Shown in pieces: positions 20,001 through 52,800 of a stretch of 64,000 bases of DNA. The notes below the pieces were generated by a model that worked only from the letters and a program-made list of their open reading frames with translations, made no database searches and was not told the origin of the DNA. The first letter of the stretch is position 1; every line of letters starts with the position of its first letter. The stretch covers positions 7,727,537 to 7,791,536 of the forward strand of contig NC_021686.1 in assembly GCF_000247815.1 (NCBI RefSeq). Reading direction: 5' to 3'. The stretch is from Ficedula albicollis (taxonomy: Eukaryota > Chordata > Aves > Passeriformes > Muscicapidae). The position numbers were made by a program, and so were the translations under genes.

Positions 20001-22254
20001 AATGAAAACACTGGATTGAAAATCAAAAAAAGTAATATCATCATGTCAATGATTAAGGACTGAAATTCATCAGTGACAGAACAATAACTTGAGGTCTATT
20101 TACCACACATAACTTAAACAACAAAGTTTTGTTCTGGCATGCTTCAGGGTTTCTGTTCAAGCTCATGCCAGCTTTTTTGCCTGACTGTACTTCAGAAATT
20201 CTATTGGCATAATAACATAGCACTTACCAAGAGAAAGAGGGTTTTCTGCTAGGACTATAACATTCCCTTCACAAACAACATTAACTAGGCTGACAAAGGA
20301 ATTCTTCTGGTTGTATAGTTGCTTCTACATTGATGGTTTTGTGCTGGCACAGCTCTTTTTTTCCCACTCACTAAAGCAACTGACCTACACTGTCAAATCT
20401 TATAGTACAGGCTTGCTCTGATCCTCTCCAATTCTCTAAAGCTATTTACAGAATAAATCCCCCAAAAAAAGTTTCGTATAAATTGCCTCACCTCAACAAT
20501 GCTAAAAATCTTGTAAGACCAATGTACATACAAAAAGACACTAATTTTTCTTCTCAAAAGTTATTGCACTTCAAGGAACAGCAGTCTTACAGACAGTCAT
20601 CTCATAAAACAGTGTTAAAACTTTCTGAAACAGTTATTTTCAGAAATCCATGTTTTGTGAAGTGCATACTTTGACTGTATGGCAGGGAGGAGATAAGGTG
20701 TTCTAGGAATGGGGTACAAATAAATAAAAGAATGGAGCTATTAAAGAGTTCATCATGTTAACTTTTACAAGCTGCACAGAACAATGCAGCTCTTAGACAA
20801 AATATTGTTTAATGTCACTTGCATACAGGGCAAAAACAAGAACAATGTGGATTTTGCCTGTTTGGTTCAGCACATTTTAATTAGACCACAGCTTTGAAAA
20901 GAGTGATGTTGCTGGTGCTACATCGAGTATTTCCAAAGTGGATTAAAGAGCAAAACAACAGAGGAGAAAAATGTTCCTTTAAAATAGTGATTAAAACAAC
21001 AATAGTATAAACACAGTCAATTAAATCACAGACAGCTTCTGTATCCCCCACTGTGTTCAAAGCTGACTTAGCTAGAACCAGCTTATGGAACAGAGGAAGT
21101 GCACAGCCCAGGAAAGCTGGGCTAATAGACTGCAAACCCTTGGAGAAAAGATGATACCTTTTCACTTTTCTGACATTCCACATGTGCCAGAATAGTTATG
21201 TAACTACTATGAACAATGCATGAAACAGGAATTGTGCAAGCAAATTTGAATTAAGCCGATGCTTGTTAGAATGCCAGTGACATTTATTTTTATGTTGGTA
21301 CAATAGTTTTTACAGAATGTAAACATAATTTATTTCATAATGTAAGCACTTACATTTTGTATTGGAAAAATAATCTCCTACGTGCTACTATTCTAGTGAT
21401 TTTGCAGGTGGACAAAATAAACTAAAAATCATCAGTGGTATGATGCCAACAGGAGTATTGGAGTTACAACAAAAATAAATGTGCAGGAAAAATTTTGAAT
21501 TATGTGAAGTGTTTGGCATACATTAAAGTCTAGCAAAAATTTTTGCTCTGGTAATTTTAGCCAAATTCTCTAGCTATTCAGAGGTTTGAGTAACACACAT
21601 TCATGTTTTTCAAATTCTCATGTACAGCATCACAGTGCCAATGTGTGCTCTCTCTCAAGACAGGAGGGAAATTGTAATTGATTTAGCCACCACTACTCCA
21701 GAATCATTCCCCATGCAAATTGCTGTCTCTAGAATAAGAACACTGGCACAGAATACTTCTAGGGTAATTAAGTCTATTTAGAAGCAAGCTCACTATTTCA
21801 TTCTCAAAATTCCATAATGAAGTAATTATTTTCTGCAACAATGTTAACATGTTAACTAGACATAGAAGAACAGCTTTAAAAATCCCATGACACTGTTATT
21901 CTTCCTTCATAACAATAATGCCATTCTGTTTTAGTCATTACTGAAACTAAAATCTTAAGGGAACTCTAATGGAAAACATGCTCCCTCAACTGGAATTCCA
22001 GAGAATTAGGAAGGTGAAAAGAAAGCGGATGAAAATCCCACATGGAACCAGTTTTCTATTCCCCCGTCCCTTGAGACAGACAGCATATAAAACTTTCCAT
22101 ATAAAACTGAAGTGTTATAAAACTCTTACCATATTTATAAAGCAGGAGATCTGGCCTAGAGTTGTTATGGTATCCAGCAGCAGCTCCGAGCTTCTCCATG
22201 TCAGAGAGTCTCTGCAATCAGAAAGGGTGTGAGTGAACAGCGTGTTACACTCAC
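17075..22254. other. Intergenic, no gene recognised
   Basis: AT-rich DNA with scattered short open frames of no recognisable content. A minor 13-base duplication (ggtgaagggag) lies near 19607-19632. I saw no conserved exon, tRNA or long repeat. Confidence 0.6.
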
Positions 22255-22437
22255 CACTCCTCATCACACTTGTGCTCCAGCCCCTTCCCCAGCTCTGTTG
22301 CCTTTCTCTGGACATGATACAGCACCTCGATGTCCTTCTTGTCGTGAGGGGCCCAGAACTGGACACAGCACCCGAGGTGTGTCCTCAGCAGTGGCGGTCA
22401 CTGCACTGGTCCTGCTGGCCATGCTGCTTCTAAGGAG
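22255..22437 (-). mobile_element. CR1-type LINE fragment, minus orientation
   Basis: The plus strand reads cctttctctggacatgatac, agcacctcgatgtccttctt, gtgaggggcccagaactgga and tcctgctggccatgctgctt. These match the reverse complement of the CR1 region whose sense strand has gggcccctcactacaagaag...gacattgaggtgctgga. It is a fragment with no intact reading frame. Confidence 0.85.
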
Positions 22438-25400
22438 GCAAAAGGTTAATTTTCTGCAAAATATTGCTGATCTAAAAGAAAGCATAAGAACAGATAAACA
22501 GAGGTCTGCATTGTACTTCACAAGATTTCTTTTCAGCTGCTTCAGTATTTCAATAGACATGATGCATCTTTCCACCAATCCTACACCTGGCTTTCAGCTC
22601 TCTGAAACAGAGTCTCTGCCTTTCTTCAAAACAGATTCCCTCCTGTCCCTAATGTTCTAACTCAGGCACTGTTTACATCATTTAAATGATCTCATTCTTC
22701 CCTTCCTTGGATGCGCGTTCTTTGCTCAGCACATTCCTTCCACATTAAGCAATCCCTCTGCTATTTACATTTTAACTGTCATAAGGTTTATAAACTGTGC
22801 ACAGGTTCTTCACAATGTGCACACCTAAATCTCCATCTTTGTTTCTTTTGAGCACTGATAGCAAGAAACCCACAGGCATAACAGCTTTGACAGAAAAACT
22901 ACTTGCCTTAACTACTCTACCTCTCCTATTTTTCAGTCAGGAGTCTCACAGTATCAAAGCCATAGAAGAAATTCTGCCTAAGGAGGAACTGCACTGCCTG
23001 TGCATTCAAAGAGAGGCATCATGAACAAATATTAATAAGAGCCCACCTTACAGATCTCTGAGATCTAAACAATACAGGGAAACTAAGCAATAGATCACAC
23101 AGCTGAGAATTCTGAGCCTCCAATTAGAGTCACCTGAAAGAACGGATGGGACTTGCAAAAAGGACCTTTCCATCTTTATTTTTAGAGAGACACAATTAAG
23201 GGGAATAAGGGTTGTATATACACACAGAAGTGAAAGCCACACATGACTATTTTTAAAAATAACGAGCTGAGTGTGTGAGGGATTTGAGAGCTAAGAAAAT
23301 GGACACAGAATTATAAACTGGCATTTTGGTGTAGCAATTAATTTAGTACTTTTGCTCTCTAAAGCAAAAGCAATTAATTTTATACTCTTTTTGAAGTTTG
23401 CAGTATGTGTTTAATTGCTCCAAAGGAGTGATTTAAAAAGGCTTTAACTCTAAATTGGAGCCCTCCAAAAGAAGAACCCAGCTTCAAAGTACTCATTGCC
23501 AACCCGCAATGAAATGTGAGACAAGTTCTAAATTCCTTTGCAGACGTGGAGTAATTCTATGATTGGACAGTGAAATAGAGCTTATGCTCTGGTACTACTT
23601 TTGGAGAACCAAAGAAGACTTTTATTTGAAATTCTTCCAATGAAATAGCTTCAAATACATTTCTGTGAGGGAGTTCATGGACTGCAGTTCCGCCAATGTC
23701 CAGCACAGGGAGAGGAGCAGGCCAGAAAGAGCATTTGTTTAATAGCAGTGTTGGAACAACAAATCAATAAAAAGATGTTACCAGGGCAAGATATCTTAGT
23801 TTGGATTTGACATGGTCTTGTGTAAATATAAAAGCCTCTTTATTCACTTACACTTCCAGGAGCACAAGTAAAGCTTAGGAGCTGACTTGGTTCTTAATGA
23901 ACCCATCATGCTGAAACATAGTTGTTTTCTATTCTCTAGTTCTCAGCTACATCTCCACAGCCTACCCGGAAAAAGAATTTGCCAGGGTTTAAGAATATTA
24001 ATTTATAAATTCCTGGCACCTACTCAAACTTCTAATAATTTACCTCTTACCTCTTGTCTTTTCTTTCTCCTAAGTAAATAACTCGTTCCTTTGGCTTTGT
24101 TTTTAAAGGCTCTTTCTGACTTCAAAGAAATTTAACATATCAGACTACTCATTTAAGTGCATAACTACTGTACATATTTTAATACCTTTAAATTTCAGGG
24201 CACAGCTCACGGTGCGTCACTCAAATCCCAACTGGCTGCCACACCAGAAAGGGAAGTTGTATTCCTTTCCTGCTCCTCCCAGTCTCAGTCAAAATGTTTC
24301 TTTCCCATGTTGCAGTAGCTCAGGAAGTTACTTGATGTCAAGGTAAACTGAGTCAATTCAATTGTAACTCAGCACCCTAAGACAACTCTCTTTCCATATT
24401 AAGGGTGTTGGTAGTTTATGGAATTTTAAAAACTTACCTGCTGGTGGTGAGCAAGTAACTTCTTGAAGCTGTTAACCTGTCTGGAGCTTTCTGGTGAAAT
24501 ACAACTTTCTCTTCTGCTTCAGTTCACGTGGTTAAAGCATTGGTATTTCATGGGTGTCCCTGCCAGGCTAAAAGTGCTTATGAGAGCTTGGGTGGAACTT
24601 ATTACCAAAGTACAGACCACTATTCCCAATGTCATATGAATGAGGCCCTCCATTTCACTGCTGCAGGACTGACTCACCACAGGCTGCAAATTAGTGGTGA
24701 AGCTGCCTTGTGATAGTTTATTGTATTAATAACTTGCTCTCACCAAAAAGTAAGTCCTGTACCCCATTCTTACTTTACACCAGCCCTGGCATTTGACAAT
24801 TGCCTCTTATTTGATTCATCTGAGTAGCCCTGGAGGGGAAAAAAAAGATTGTTCTGTCACTAAATTTAATAAGCTGGACAGAATCAGCACAGTCTAACAG
24901 CTCAGAGGCAGCACAAGTTTGGTAGAACTGCAGCTGTGGGGGAACAATTTCTTTGTTCCTCAATCATCATATGTTAACCCTAAGCTGGGCCAGATTATTT
25001 TCTAGACAGTCTTGATAACTTAAGTCAGTCATTATGAGAGGATGGATTTATATGGGTGTTTCTCAATAAGAAAAGCATTTTAGTATTTATTAAATGAAGA
25101 GCTGATATATTTATTCTAAACGTTTTGACACAGAAGAGATTTAAACAAGAAAAGCTTTTATAATGGTTTAAAACCTCAACCAAACAGGACCATTTACACT
25201 CCAGTAGTTATTTTGCCAGTAAAATTATCGTAATTCCACTTTTGTTTTGAGTACCAGATGTTCCAAAGTGGAAAAACAAACTACTAGCTCTGTTAAAAAT
25301 GTAGTGTTTGAATTTACACAATTCCTATGTGTGACAGCCTGCAAAACAGGTTTGTGCACTCTGAAGGACATCTGGCATCTTCTGAAATTCTGTGGACTAA

Positions 25401-27149
25401 TTGTTTATAGCCTAGCAAGTACATAAGCAATAAGTACCTGCCAAGGAAGGAGGAGAGATTGTGAAACACAATTAATTCTTTGCCCCTGAATTCAGTGGTA
25501 ATGTGCACTTCCGCACCTCTGATCAAACACATATTTGGCCCTACTCCCCACACACAAACACAAAAAATTATCACAACTCTGTGCTTCAGAAGCCATCAGA
25601 AAGAAGCTCAGTTTCAAAAACCTTTAAGAAGATGCCAAAATATGTGCAAGAATTGCTGTGTCTGTGTTCTGTGTGTTGATCATCTTAAGGTATGTCTTAA
25701 TTGCTCTGAAAAGGCAGCACCTGCCTCCAGTTAAGGCTTTCCAGACCTGTAGGCTGTGTCAGGGCTCAAACAAAACACAAACTTGCAGGACAGCGTTGCA
25801 CTCATAAACCTGAGCTGTTAAATGCTCATAATGACAGTAAAAAGTGTTCAGTAGCAAGTCCGTCTGTCAGCAGAGTGCATGCAGCTTGCTCTCCACTGGA
25901 GTTTTATCTATAATTCAACATTAGTAACCCCTGAGTGCTGAATTTGTGCTACCTTGTTTCCATACTATTTGAAATGTATCAGACACCTCTCGGTTAGTAA
26001 AGGTCACGTAACCGGCAAGGGTTAGAAGTATCAGACACCTCTCGGTTAGTAAAGGTCACCTAACCAGCAAGGGTTAGATCTGAAAGAAAACAAACCCAAA
26101 CAATGCACTGCATACTTCTTTCCATTTTGTTAAACAGAAAAGTGATTGCCATGTACAGCTGGGACTTACTTGTAGCTTGACAAAATTCCAAATATTACAA
26201 CAGTAGCACAGGTGAGACTTTTCCTTTATCATACTCAATTTGAAAAATAGAGACTGACAATATCTGAAAAATGGCGAGTACCTCTGTGCCAGAGAATAGG
26301 GTAAGAGTTAACCTCTTGGTAGTGCTTGAAGGAAAGGCTTCCACTTAGGCAGAGGTTTTTAGTCTCTCATTATAAGCGATAGTTTTTCTTCCAAAATTAA
26401 CTTTCTATGGTGTTAGTGGGGTTTTGGTTCAGGGTTTTTTTTGGGATGGTGTTTGTTTTTGTTTTCTTTTGTAACTGCTACCCTGCACACTAATGTTTTC
26501 GCTGGATATGATCTGTTGGAAGCCCGTATTTCCATTAACACATGTAGAAGTTTTTGTTTGTCCATGGCTCACATGTTGCTGCTGGTGTGCAGCCAGAAAC
26601 CCTCTGGTTCTCGTGTCAGGATTACATTACACAAATGTCCCGTCAGGAGAGCTTTTGTTCTCCAACCAAAAAACTACCCTGGATTCTGTACCAAATGGAG
26701 ACCTTTCATTTTTAGTTCTAAAATCACCTGCTTTCAAACAACTCTGTAATCTGTCCTACAGTTTTCTAATATGAATAATGCTGAGACGACTCAGTCCTCG
26801 CATGTCAGCACTCCAAGTATTAGCTTTGTGTAGTTATAAACACTGTAAGACAAAATGCTGCCACAGCCTCCTGCAATCCCATAACCAAAATCTACTTGTT
26901 TCCCCTCTGTTCCACCCTGTTTTCTCCAAATATACTTAACTTCAAGCAATGTTTTTTGGGTTTGTTTGTTGAGGTTTTGTTTTAAAAACTTCTAAGAGTC
27001 GTACCAGTGGAGGGAAGGCCTCAGTAGTTGTGAAGTCCTACTGACTCTGGCTTAAGTGGATGGGTTTTTTTTTTACATGGTAACAACCAAATCTACGTCC
27101 TACAGAATTACCAAAAGGGGAACTTTCCATGCAGCCTGTCCACTTTTAG
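22438..27149. other. Intergenic, upstream of GSPT1
   Basis: AT-rich DNA. The only structure recognised is the 52-base duplication at 25976-26079. Frames such as 26441-26774 show no recognisable protein. Confidence 0.6.
25976..26079 (+). repeat. 52-base tandem duplication
   Basis: The word gtatcagacacctctcggtt occurs at 25976 and 26028. The copies share aggtcac(g/c)taacc(g/a)gcaagggttag. Confidence 0.93.
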
Positions 27150-27252
27150 CTGGACAGGTAGGGCAGCGTTCCCTCCTGCATCCCGTGGGAGGGCGTGTGC
27201 TCCCACAGCTTCCCCGGGAGTGCTGCCGCCACCACTGCCCTGTCCCTCAGCA

Positions 27253-27480
27253 CTCTGCCCTGCAGGACGGGCTCGGTGTGGTTTCGCACCGATGGCAGCT
27301 GACCCGGGCGGTTCCTATCCCGCCTCTGCGCAGCTCTGCCCTGCAGGACGGGCTCGGTGTGGTTTCGCACCGATGGCAGCTGACCCGGGCGGTTCCTGTC
27401 CCGCCTCTGCGCAGCTCTGCCCTGCAGGACGGGCTCGGTGTGGTTTCGCACCGATGTCAGCTCACCCAGGCGGTCCAAGC
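27253..27480 (+). repeat. 81-base CpG-rich minisatellite, about 2.8 copies
   Basis: ctctgccctgcaggacgggc occurs at 27253, 27334 and 27415. The units carry gtggtttcgcaccgatg(g/t)cag and differ by one to several substitutions, the third copy being the most diverged. The unit is 27 codons long, so a frame stays open through it, but there is no sign of a protein. Confidence 0.93.
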
Positions 27481-27550
27481 CTCGCCTGAGGCGTTCGCGC
27501 CAACTCCGTGTCCCGCATCCCCCTGGACGAGGGGGCGGGACCGGCGGGGG

Positions 27551-27551
<1 letters not shown>

Positions 27552-27624
<73 letters not shown>
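27552..27624. repeat. Poly-C tract, 73 bases, flanked by a near-identical 21-base direct repeat
   Basis: The left flank 27531-27551 and the right flank 27625-27645 both read gggggcgggaccggcgggg, with a single-base difference in the last few positions. This is what results if two sequences overlapping by about 20 bases were not merged and the junction was padded with C. The native locus probably has one copy and no C run. Confidence 0.9.
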
Positions 27625-27626
<2 letters not shown>

Positions 27627-27756
27627 GGGCGGGACCGGCGGGGACGCACGGCGCCCGTGGGGCCGCCGGGAGTTGCAGTTCCTGAGCGCGCAAGGAACGC
27701 AGGCAACTCCATTTCCCGTCTGTCCTCGGGAGGCGGGCCGCGGGCTCGTGCGCGCG

Positions 27757-27775
27757 GCATGACGGGTACTGTAGT
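27757..27775 (-). promoter_or_regulatory. ZNF143/THAP11 (SBS)-type motif
   Basis: On the minus strand it reads ACTACAGTACCCGTCATGC followed by CGCGC. The vertebrate ZNF143 site is close to ACTACAATTCCCAGMATGC. The ACTACA and CCC cores and the terminal ATGC are conserved. Two weaker plus-strand relatives lie at 27671-27690 (agttgcagttcctgagcgcg) and 27705-27723 (aactccatttcccgtctgt). ZNF143 sites are typical of TSS-proximal CpG-island promoters. Confidence 0.6.
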
Positions 27776-27944
27776 CCTTGCGCCGCGCCTCCGACGTGCA
27801 GCAGGAGGAGGGTCGGGTCAGATAAAAACTACTACGATGGCGGTAGGAGAGGCTGCCGGGAGGGGGTACGGCGGCCCGAGAGGCCACACTGCGCTCGCGT
27901 CGGGGCGGCGGAGCACACGCGGAATCGGCGGAGCGAGTGCTGAG

Positions 27945-27975
27945 NNNNNNNNNNNNNNNNNNNNNNNNNNNNNNN
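27945..27975. other. Assembly gap (31 N)
   Basis: A run of N directly followed by poly-C, in the GSPT1 5' UTR/exon 1 region. Confidence 1.
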
Positions 27976-48143
<20,168 letters not shown>

Positions 48144-49830
48144 GCATTTTTCTCAATGACCCCGCACAATACTGTGAGGAAAATCAACTCAGCAAAAGCC
48201 TACTTCACACCGCCGTCTTATTTTCTGCCCATTGATAAACTTCTCCCCATATTTTGCAAAGACAAATTTCACAGCAAAGGTCCACATTATGTCAGCTTTC
48301 TCATATTGAGAGCTCTGCTATGCCACTGTTGAATTTTCCCAAAAAGAATTTTTTTTTTCTCCCAAATTCTGCTTCCTTGGAAAGATTCGGCAATAGCTTT
48401 GTAAGTGATGTGGACATAATTGCCTATAATTATGAAAATCTAAAGGATTTTTAATGTTTAATTTCCCCCAGCATCTATAGTAAGACCTCTTTTTTCCAGG
48501 CAGATCATTCAGAGTGTGCGAGTGTGTGTGCACATGTTACAAAGATGACTACCATGTTAATAAACTATTCAATTTGAAATCTTTTTCGGTATTGGAATTG
48601 CTTTTGAATAATGTTTTTTATCCGGATGTAACGCAGTTGCATTAGCTTTTTAACTTCCCAGTAACCCAGATATTTGGTTACTTGGACTTTTCTAAACTTC
48701 TCAGCCTCCCCACACACACAGTTTTAAATGAGGCAATTGGGCACTCAACCAAGTTTGTATTAAAAGAATTAGGTTTGCCCCTTCCCTTTCTTGAATGCAT
48801 TCTGAAAATTAAAAAACATTCATGCAAATGTGGCACCTTCATTAGCTTTACATTTGTTAATATCTCCAGCAAATTTAGGTTGACCTAACATCATTACTAG
48901 ACACAGAAGTCAATTTTGAAAGCTAGAACTACATATTGTGTCTTTATAAAAAGTTCAGCATTATTAAATTCTTAACTGCAGAAAATGCTAACAACCAGTA
49001 AATCAGTGAAACTTGCAAAAATAAGAGAATCTGTGGCAATAGTGCCTATTAGTATTTATAAGAGCTACATTTTGTGGGAGAACTGGGCCAATTAAAAAGT
49101 GCCAGTTACGTAAATTACTCAGTTCACCCTGTCTTTAATTTAGAGGACTGGATAATCCTTTGCTGTTTTAAAGATCAGTCTGAACTGAGAGGGAGAAAGA
49201 CTATTTAAATCCCTAAGAGTTTGCACATACTGAAATATGGGAGGGTCAGAATCAAGCACAGCCTGTAAATTTTTGCATATCAAAAAGCAATGTAAGCTTA
49301 TGAGAACCAGTGAAGTTTTTCTTGAGAAACTAAAGCAAAACTGGTTCAAAGTAAAGCTTACTCAGTACAACTTGAAGGAGCTGCATAATAAAACCCTATT
49401 TAGCTGCACTTTGAAAATGGACTGTCTGCAATTGCTGTCCTGATTTTAAAATTAGGATGAAGGCTAAGGGATTTTTTTCATTTTCCAGAGTATTAGTAGT
49501 AATTATTAAAAGGTATCTTCTGAGCTTCTTCAGAATATCTTAAACTAAACATTCTCAGCTGTAAAATTGGTGAGCCCATTTTCTCCCCCAAAAGTTTACA
49601 GTCTAGTGACTGTACCTGAATTGAAACTCAAAACTGAAACAGATTTACCTTTTTTGGGATTTTTTTGGTTTGTTTTGTTTGTTTCTTTGTAACTGTGGAA
49701 TTCCCATTCATTTCACTTACAGCTACATTGTATGGACAGAAGAAGTTATTGTCCTTCAGTTTCATATGACTACACTTGTAGCTACCGTAATGCATGGAAT
49801 TTAAATAAATTTTATTATGTCTGCAAATCT
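48144..49830 (+). other. GSPT1 3' UTR with two polyadenylation signals
   Basis: AT-rich sequence after the stop. AATAAA occurs at 48559-48564, about 415 bases after the stop and followed by a T-rich stretch, and again at 49804-49809. This suggests a short and a long 3' UTR form. The true ends cannot be fixed from sequence alone. Confidence 0.6.
48559..48564 (+). terminator. GSPT1 proximal polyadenylation signal
   Basis: Canonical AATAAA, followed within 30 bases by a T-rich element (gaaatctttttcggt). Confidence 0.6.
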
Positions 49831-52800
49831 CTGGGCTTTTATTTTTTTGGTAAGTCAGAGTTTAAAAAGTAACCTTTTTTCTACCAAGTGAACAAAACCC
49901 ACGGTTCCTTGGATCTTAAACTAATGAAGAAATTAAAAGCCAAGGAAACTTACTGTCTTGTTCATATTCTGGACTGACAAGATTTCCAGATATCAGACTA
50001 CTTTCTTGAAGTAAGCACATGGATTTGAAATTTGCAAAGACCATTATTGGAGAATACTTACAGTTAGATTCCTAAATTGTTAGGTCCTTTAAAACTTTTT
50101 TTTAAGGCATTGAAGTGTATCTGAAGACTACATGATGTTCCAGCATCAGTTTTATACTGTTAAGAAAACAATGTGGGATTTTAAAACTTCATTATTTTGA
50201 GGCTGGACTGAGTATTTAATATTAAACTGAATAATCACCTGGTGGGTTGGAGTATCAGTAGATAGAAAGTATGAGTATTTCCATTATTCATCCCATCTAG
50301 TGCATTTGATTCCATTTCCATAATTCCATTTAATGTCACCTTGTCTGTAAAGGGAGAGCCAGTTTTATTACCAATTCATTAACAGAATCCACAATTAAAG
50401 ACACTCCTTATCCTGTAGGAGGTTTTTATTTGGGTATAAAATATTTGCATTCTATAGCAAATATATGAAAATGTAAGGCATAAATGTACACAAATTGGCT
50501 GCATTTTGGGTAGAAGAGCTGGAAGTACATTGTATTTGAACAGTCCTCAGATTACATCTCAACTTTTTCATTTCATCTCCATTCTACATTTTATAGTCCC
50601 ATTTTTGCTACTATTAAATATAGCTGAATCTAGATGAAAGAAGACAAAAAGATAATGTGGCTTTGTTGGAAATAAATACTATTTGCTAATTCACTGATGT
50701 AATAAACTTTTTTAAATTACCATTTTGAATACTTCCTTTTGTGAAAATGTGGTATGCTGCTTGGAAGATGAAACACAAATAAAGGAGCTGTGCAAGAGCT
50801 GAAAGGAAGGGGGGGGAACAAAAGAGGAAATAAAAGTTGGATTGAAGATACAGCACCCCTAGGAGCACTGCCAGGGTAACTCTGCTTGCATGGGATACTG
50901 GCAGGGTATTCCCATGGAGTAGCTTTAACTCATACCAGCAAAACTCTGAGCACGTTTCTGCAGAAAGGAGAGACTGTTTTTTTTTCCTCAGTATAATGGC
51001 ATTTGCAGTGTGATACTGATGGGGATCACACCTTTCTCTCTGATTGTCGGCCAAAGTTTGTAGTGTGGATATAGCTTGAGTGCTTGGCCATGATGTAACT
51101 TACAAAAACATAAGTTATTCTATAAATTAAGACCTTGTATGTACTTGAACTGAAAACCTTGATATATGTAACAAATACTAAATGCAAAAAAGGATCTGAA
51201 TGTGCAGCAGTACTAATTCTTTGGCAACAGGAAAATAAGCTTCAAGAAGTAAAGCACAGTAGTTGGAGGAATGGGTGCAGTGATCAGTTGAGCAACATTG
51301 CCATCAACTGTCTACATGAAACCATTCCAGGTACTTTGGTCATCTTAGCAGATAATCAGGAACTGATCCACAAACATGATGACACCGGTTCCTGAAACAC
51401 TTACTCTGGTAGTAAATTTTATTCCTGAACAGCAAGCTATTGATGAAGGTGCAATAGTGTTGTAAGAAAAATAGCTGTTTAAGGAGGTTTATCCATGGGG
51501 ATATTTGCTGGTCACAATTTTTATGCCCCTCGACAGATTTTTTGCAGTGACATAAAAAGCCTAGTAAAAATTGCTCAATGAAGAACCTCTATTTTAGACT
51601 ACTTATGGCGCCAGTCTATATACTAAAAATTATGTTAATGATGAGAAATGTGTTTTTATAAGTGTTTATTACTGAATATTACCTAAGAAGAAAAGTTTGT
51701 TTCAATGTCCCAGGTATTTGATCTGTATTACTCTGGCTTTTTGGTTCATACCACAGACTGTTGAAATGATGTTAAAGCAGATTATGTGTACTCCAGACAA
51801 GACTTTTCTTCCTGAACTGGTACTTTAAGGCTCTTACTTATTCTGCTGGTTTTATATACCCTACAGAGGATTTGGTACAGAAAAATATACCAACAAAACT
51901 GGAGTTACTACTGAAGATTTTACATTGTGAACCTGTTTCTTTCCTTGTGTTTATCGCACTATAAACCTGACAAAATACTACTTTTCCTCTGAAGAAATAC
52001 TAGAAAGGATTCTAGTCTTAACATAAAATAGAAATTTATGCTAACAAACCCGAAGTCTGTTGTCTGTGTATATGTAACTTTTGATAATCCATATCCTTTC
52101 ATTGGCTTTCCTTCCAATGTAAATTTTTATACATCTCCTGTCAGTTCCCTACACCCAAAAAAGCCCACCTACTTCTCAATAAGAGTAATAAGAGACGTGA
52201 GAGATTAACTGTTGGGTGACAAAAAGGTAGTTGAGGCAGTGTTCCTGTCACCTTCTAAGCCTCTAGAAGGGATGTGAGGCAAAGCTTTATAACAAGGAAG
52301 CTTTGCAGCTTTGCCCAATGCCAGGAGCTCTGTCCTTTGGAACAGCCCTCTTGGTGTCTGTGAATGACTCACACCAAAGCCTGAGTCAGGTTGGTGTCTG
52401 AGTCGGGTTAAAGCTGGAGGCTGACTCCAGGATTGCAAAGGAACACAGGCAAAAGAAAACAGTGCTTGAACTCTGGTCTGAGGGGGAGATTTTCTTCTGA
52501 GCTCTCCTGCAAGGCACTTCTTAGCCCTGTTTTAATCTCTGCATATTCTTTGTGCCAGTTTTGTTGCAAGAACTACACTTACAGAGATCTGGGATTTTGG
52601 CATTGCCATCAAATAGTCTGGAGGAACACAAGCCAGGAACTGAAACTTGAATAACCTTAAACCTCAAAGATCCCTTTACAGCAGAAACAATTGTATCTTG
52701 TACAACGCTTTTGCTGTGTGAAAGTATACAATTAGGCATATAAAGAAACATCTTAAATGAGTAATGAGGTAGAATCATTTTCAATCTTAGCATTTGAATA

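Larger units (their letters stand above)
27150..27944 (+). promoter_or_regulatory. GSPT1 CpG-island promoter
   Basis: An abrupt change to CpG-dense, GC-rich sequence immediately 5' of GSPT1 exon 1. It contains an 81-base minisatellite, a poly-C insertion, ZNF143-like sites at 27671-27775 and probably the start of transcription. The exact start site is not visible. Sequence continues into a 31-base N gap at 27945. Confidence 0.75.

Noticed and set aside
27056..27762. GC-rich frames upstream of GSPT1 with repeated 27-residue units
   Set aside because: The repeat unit is 81 bases, a multiple of three, so frames stay open by chance on both strands. There is no recognisable domain and the position is the promoter.
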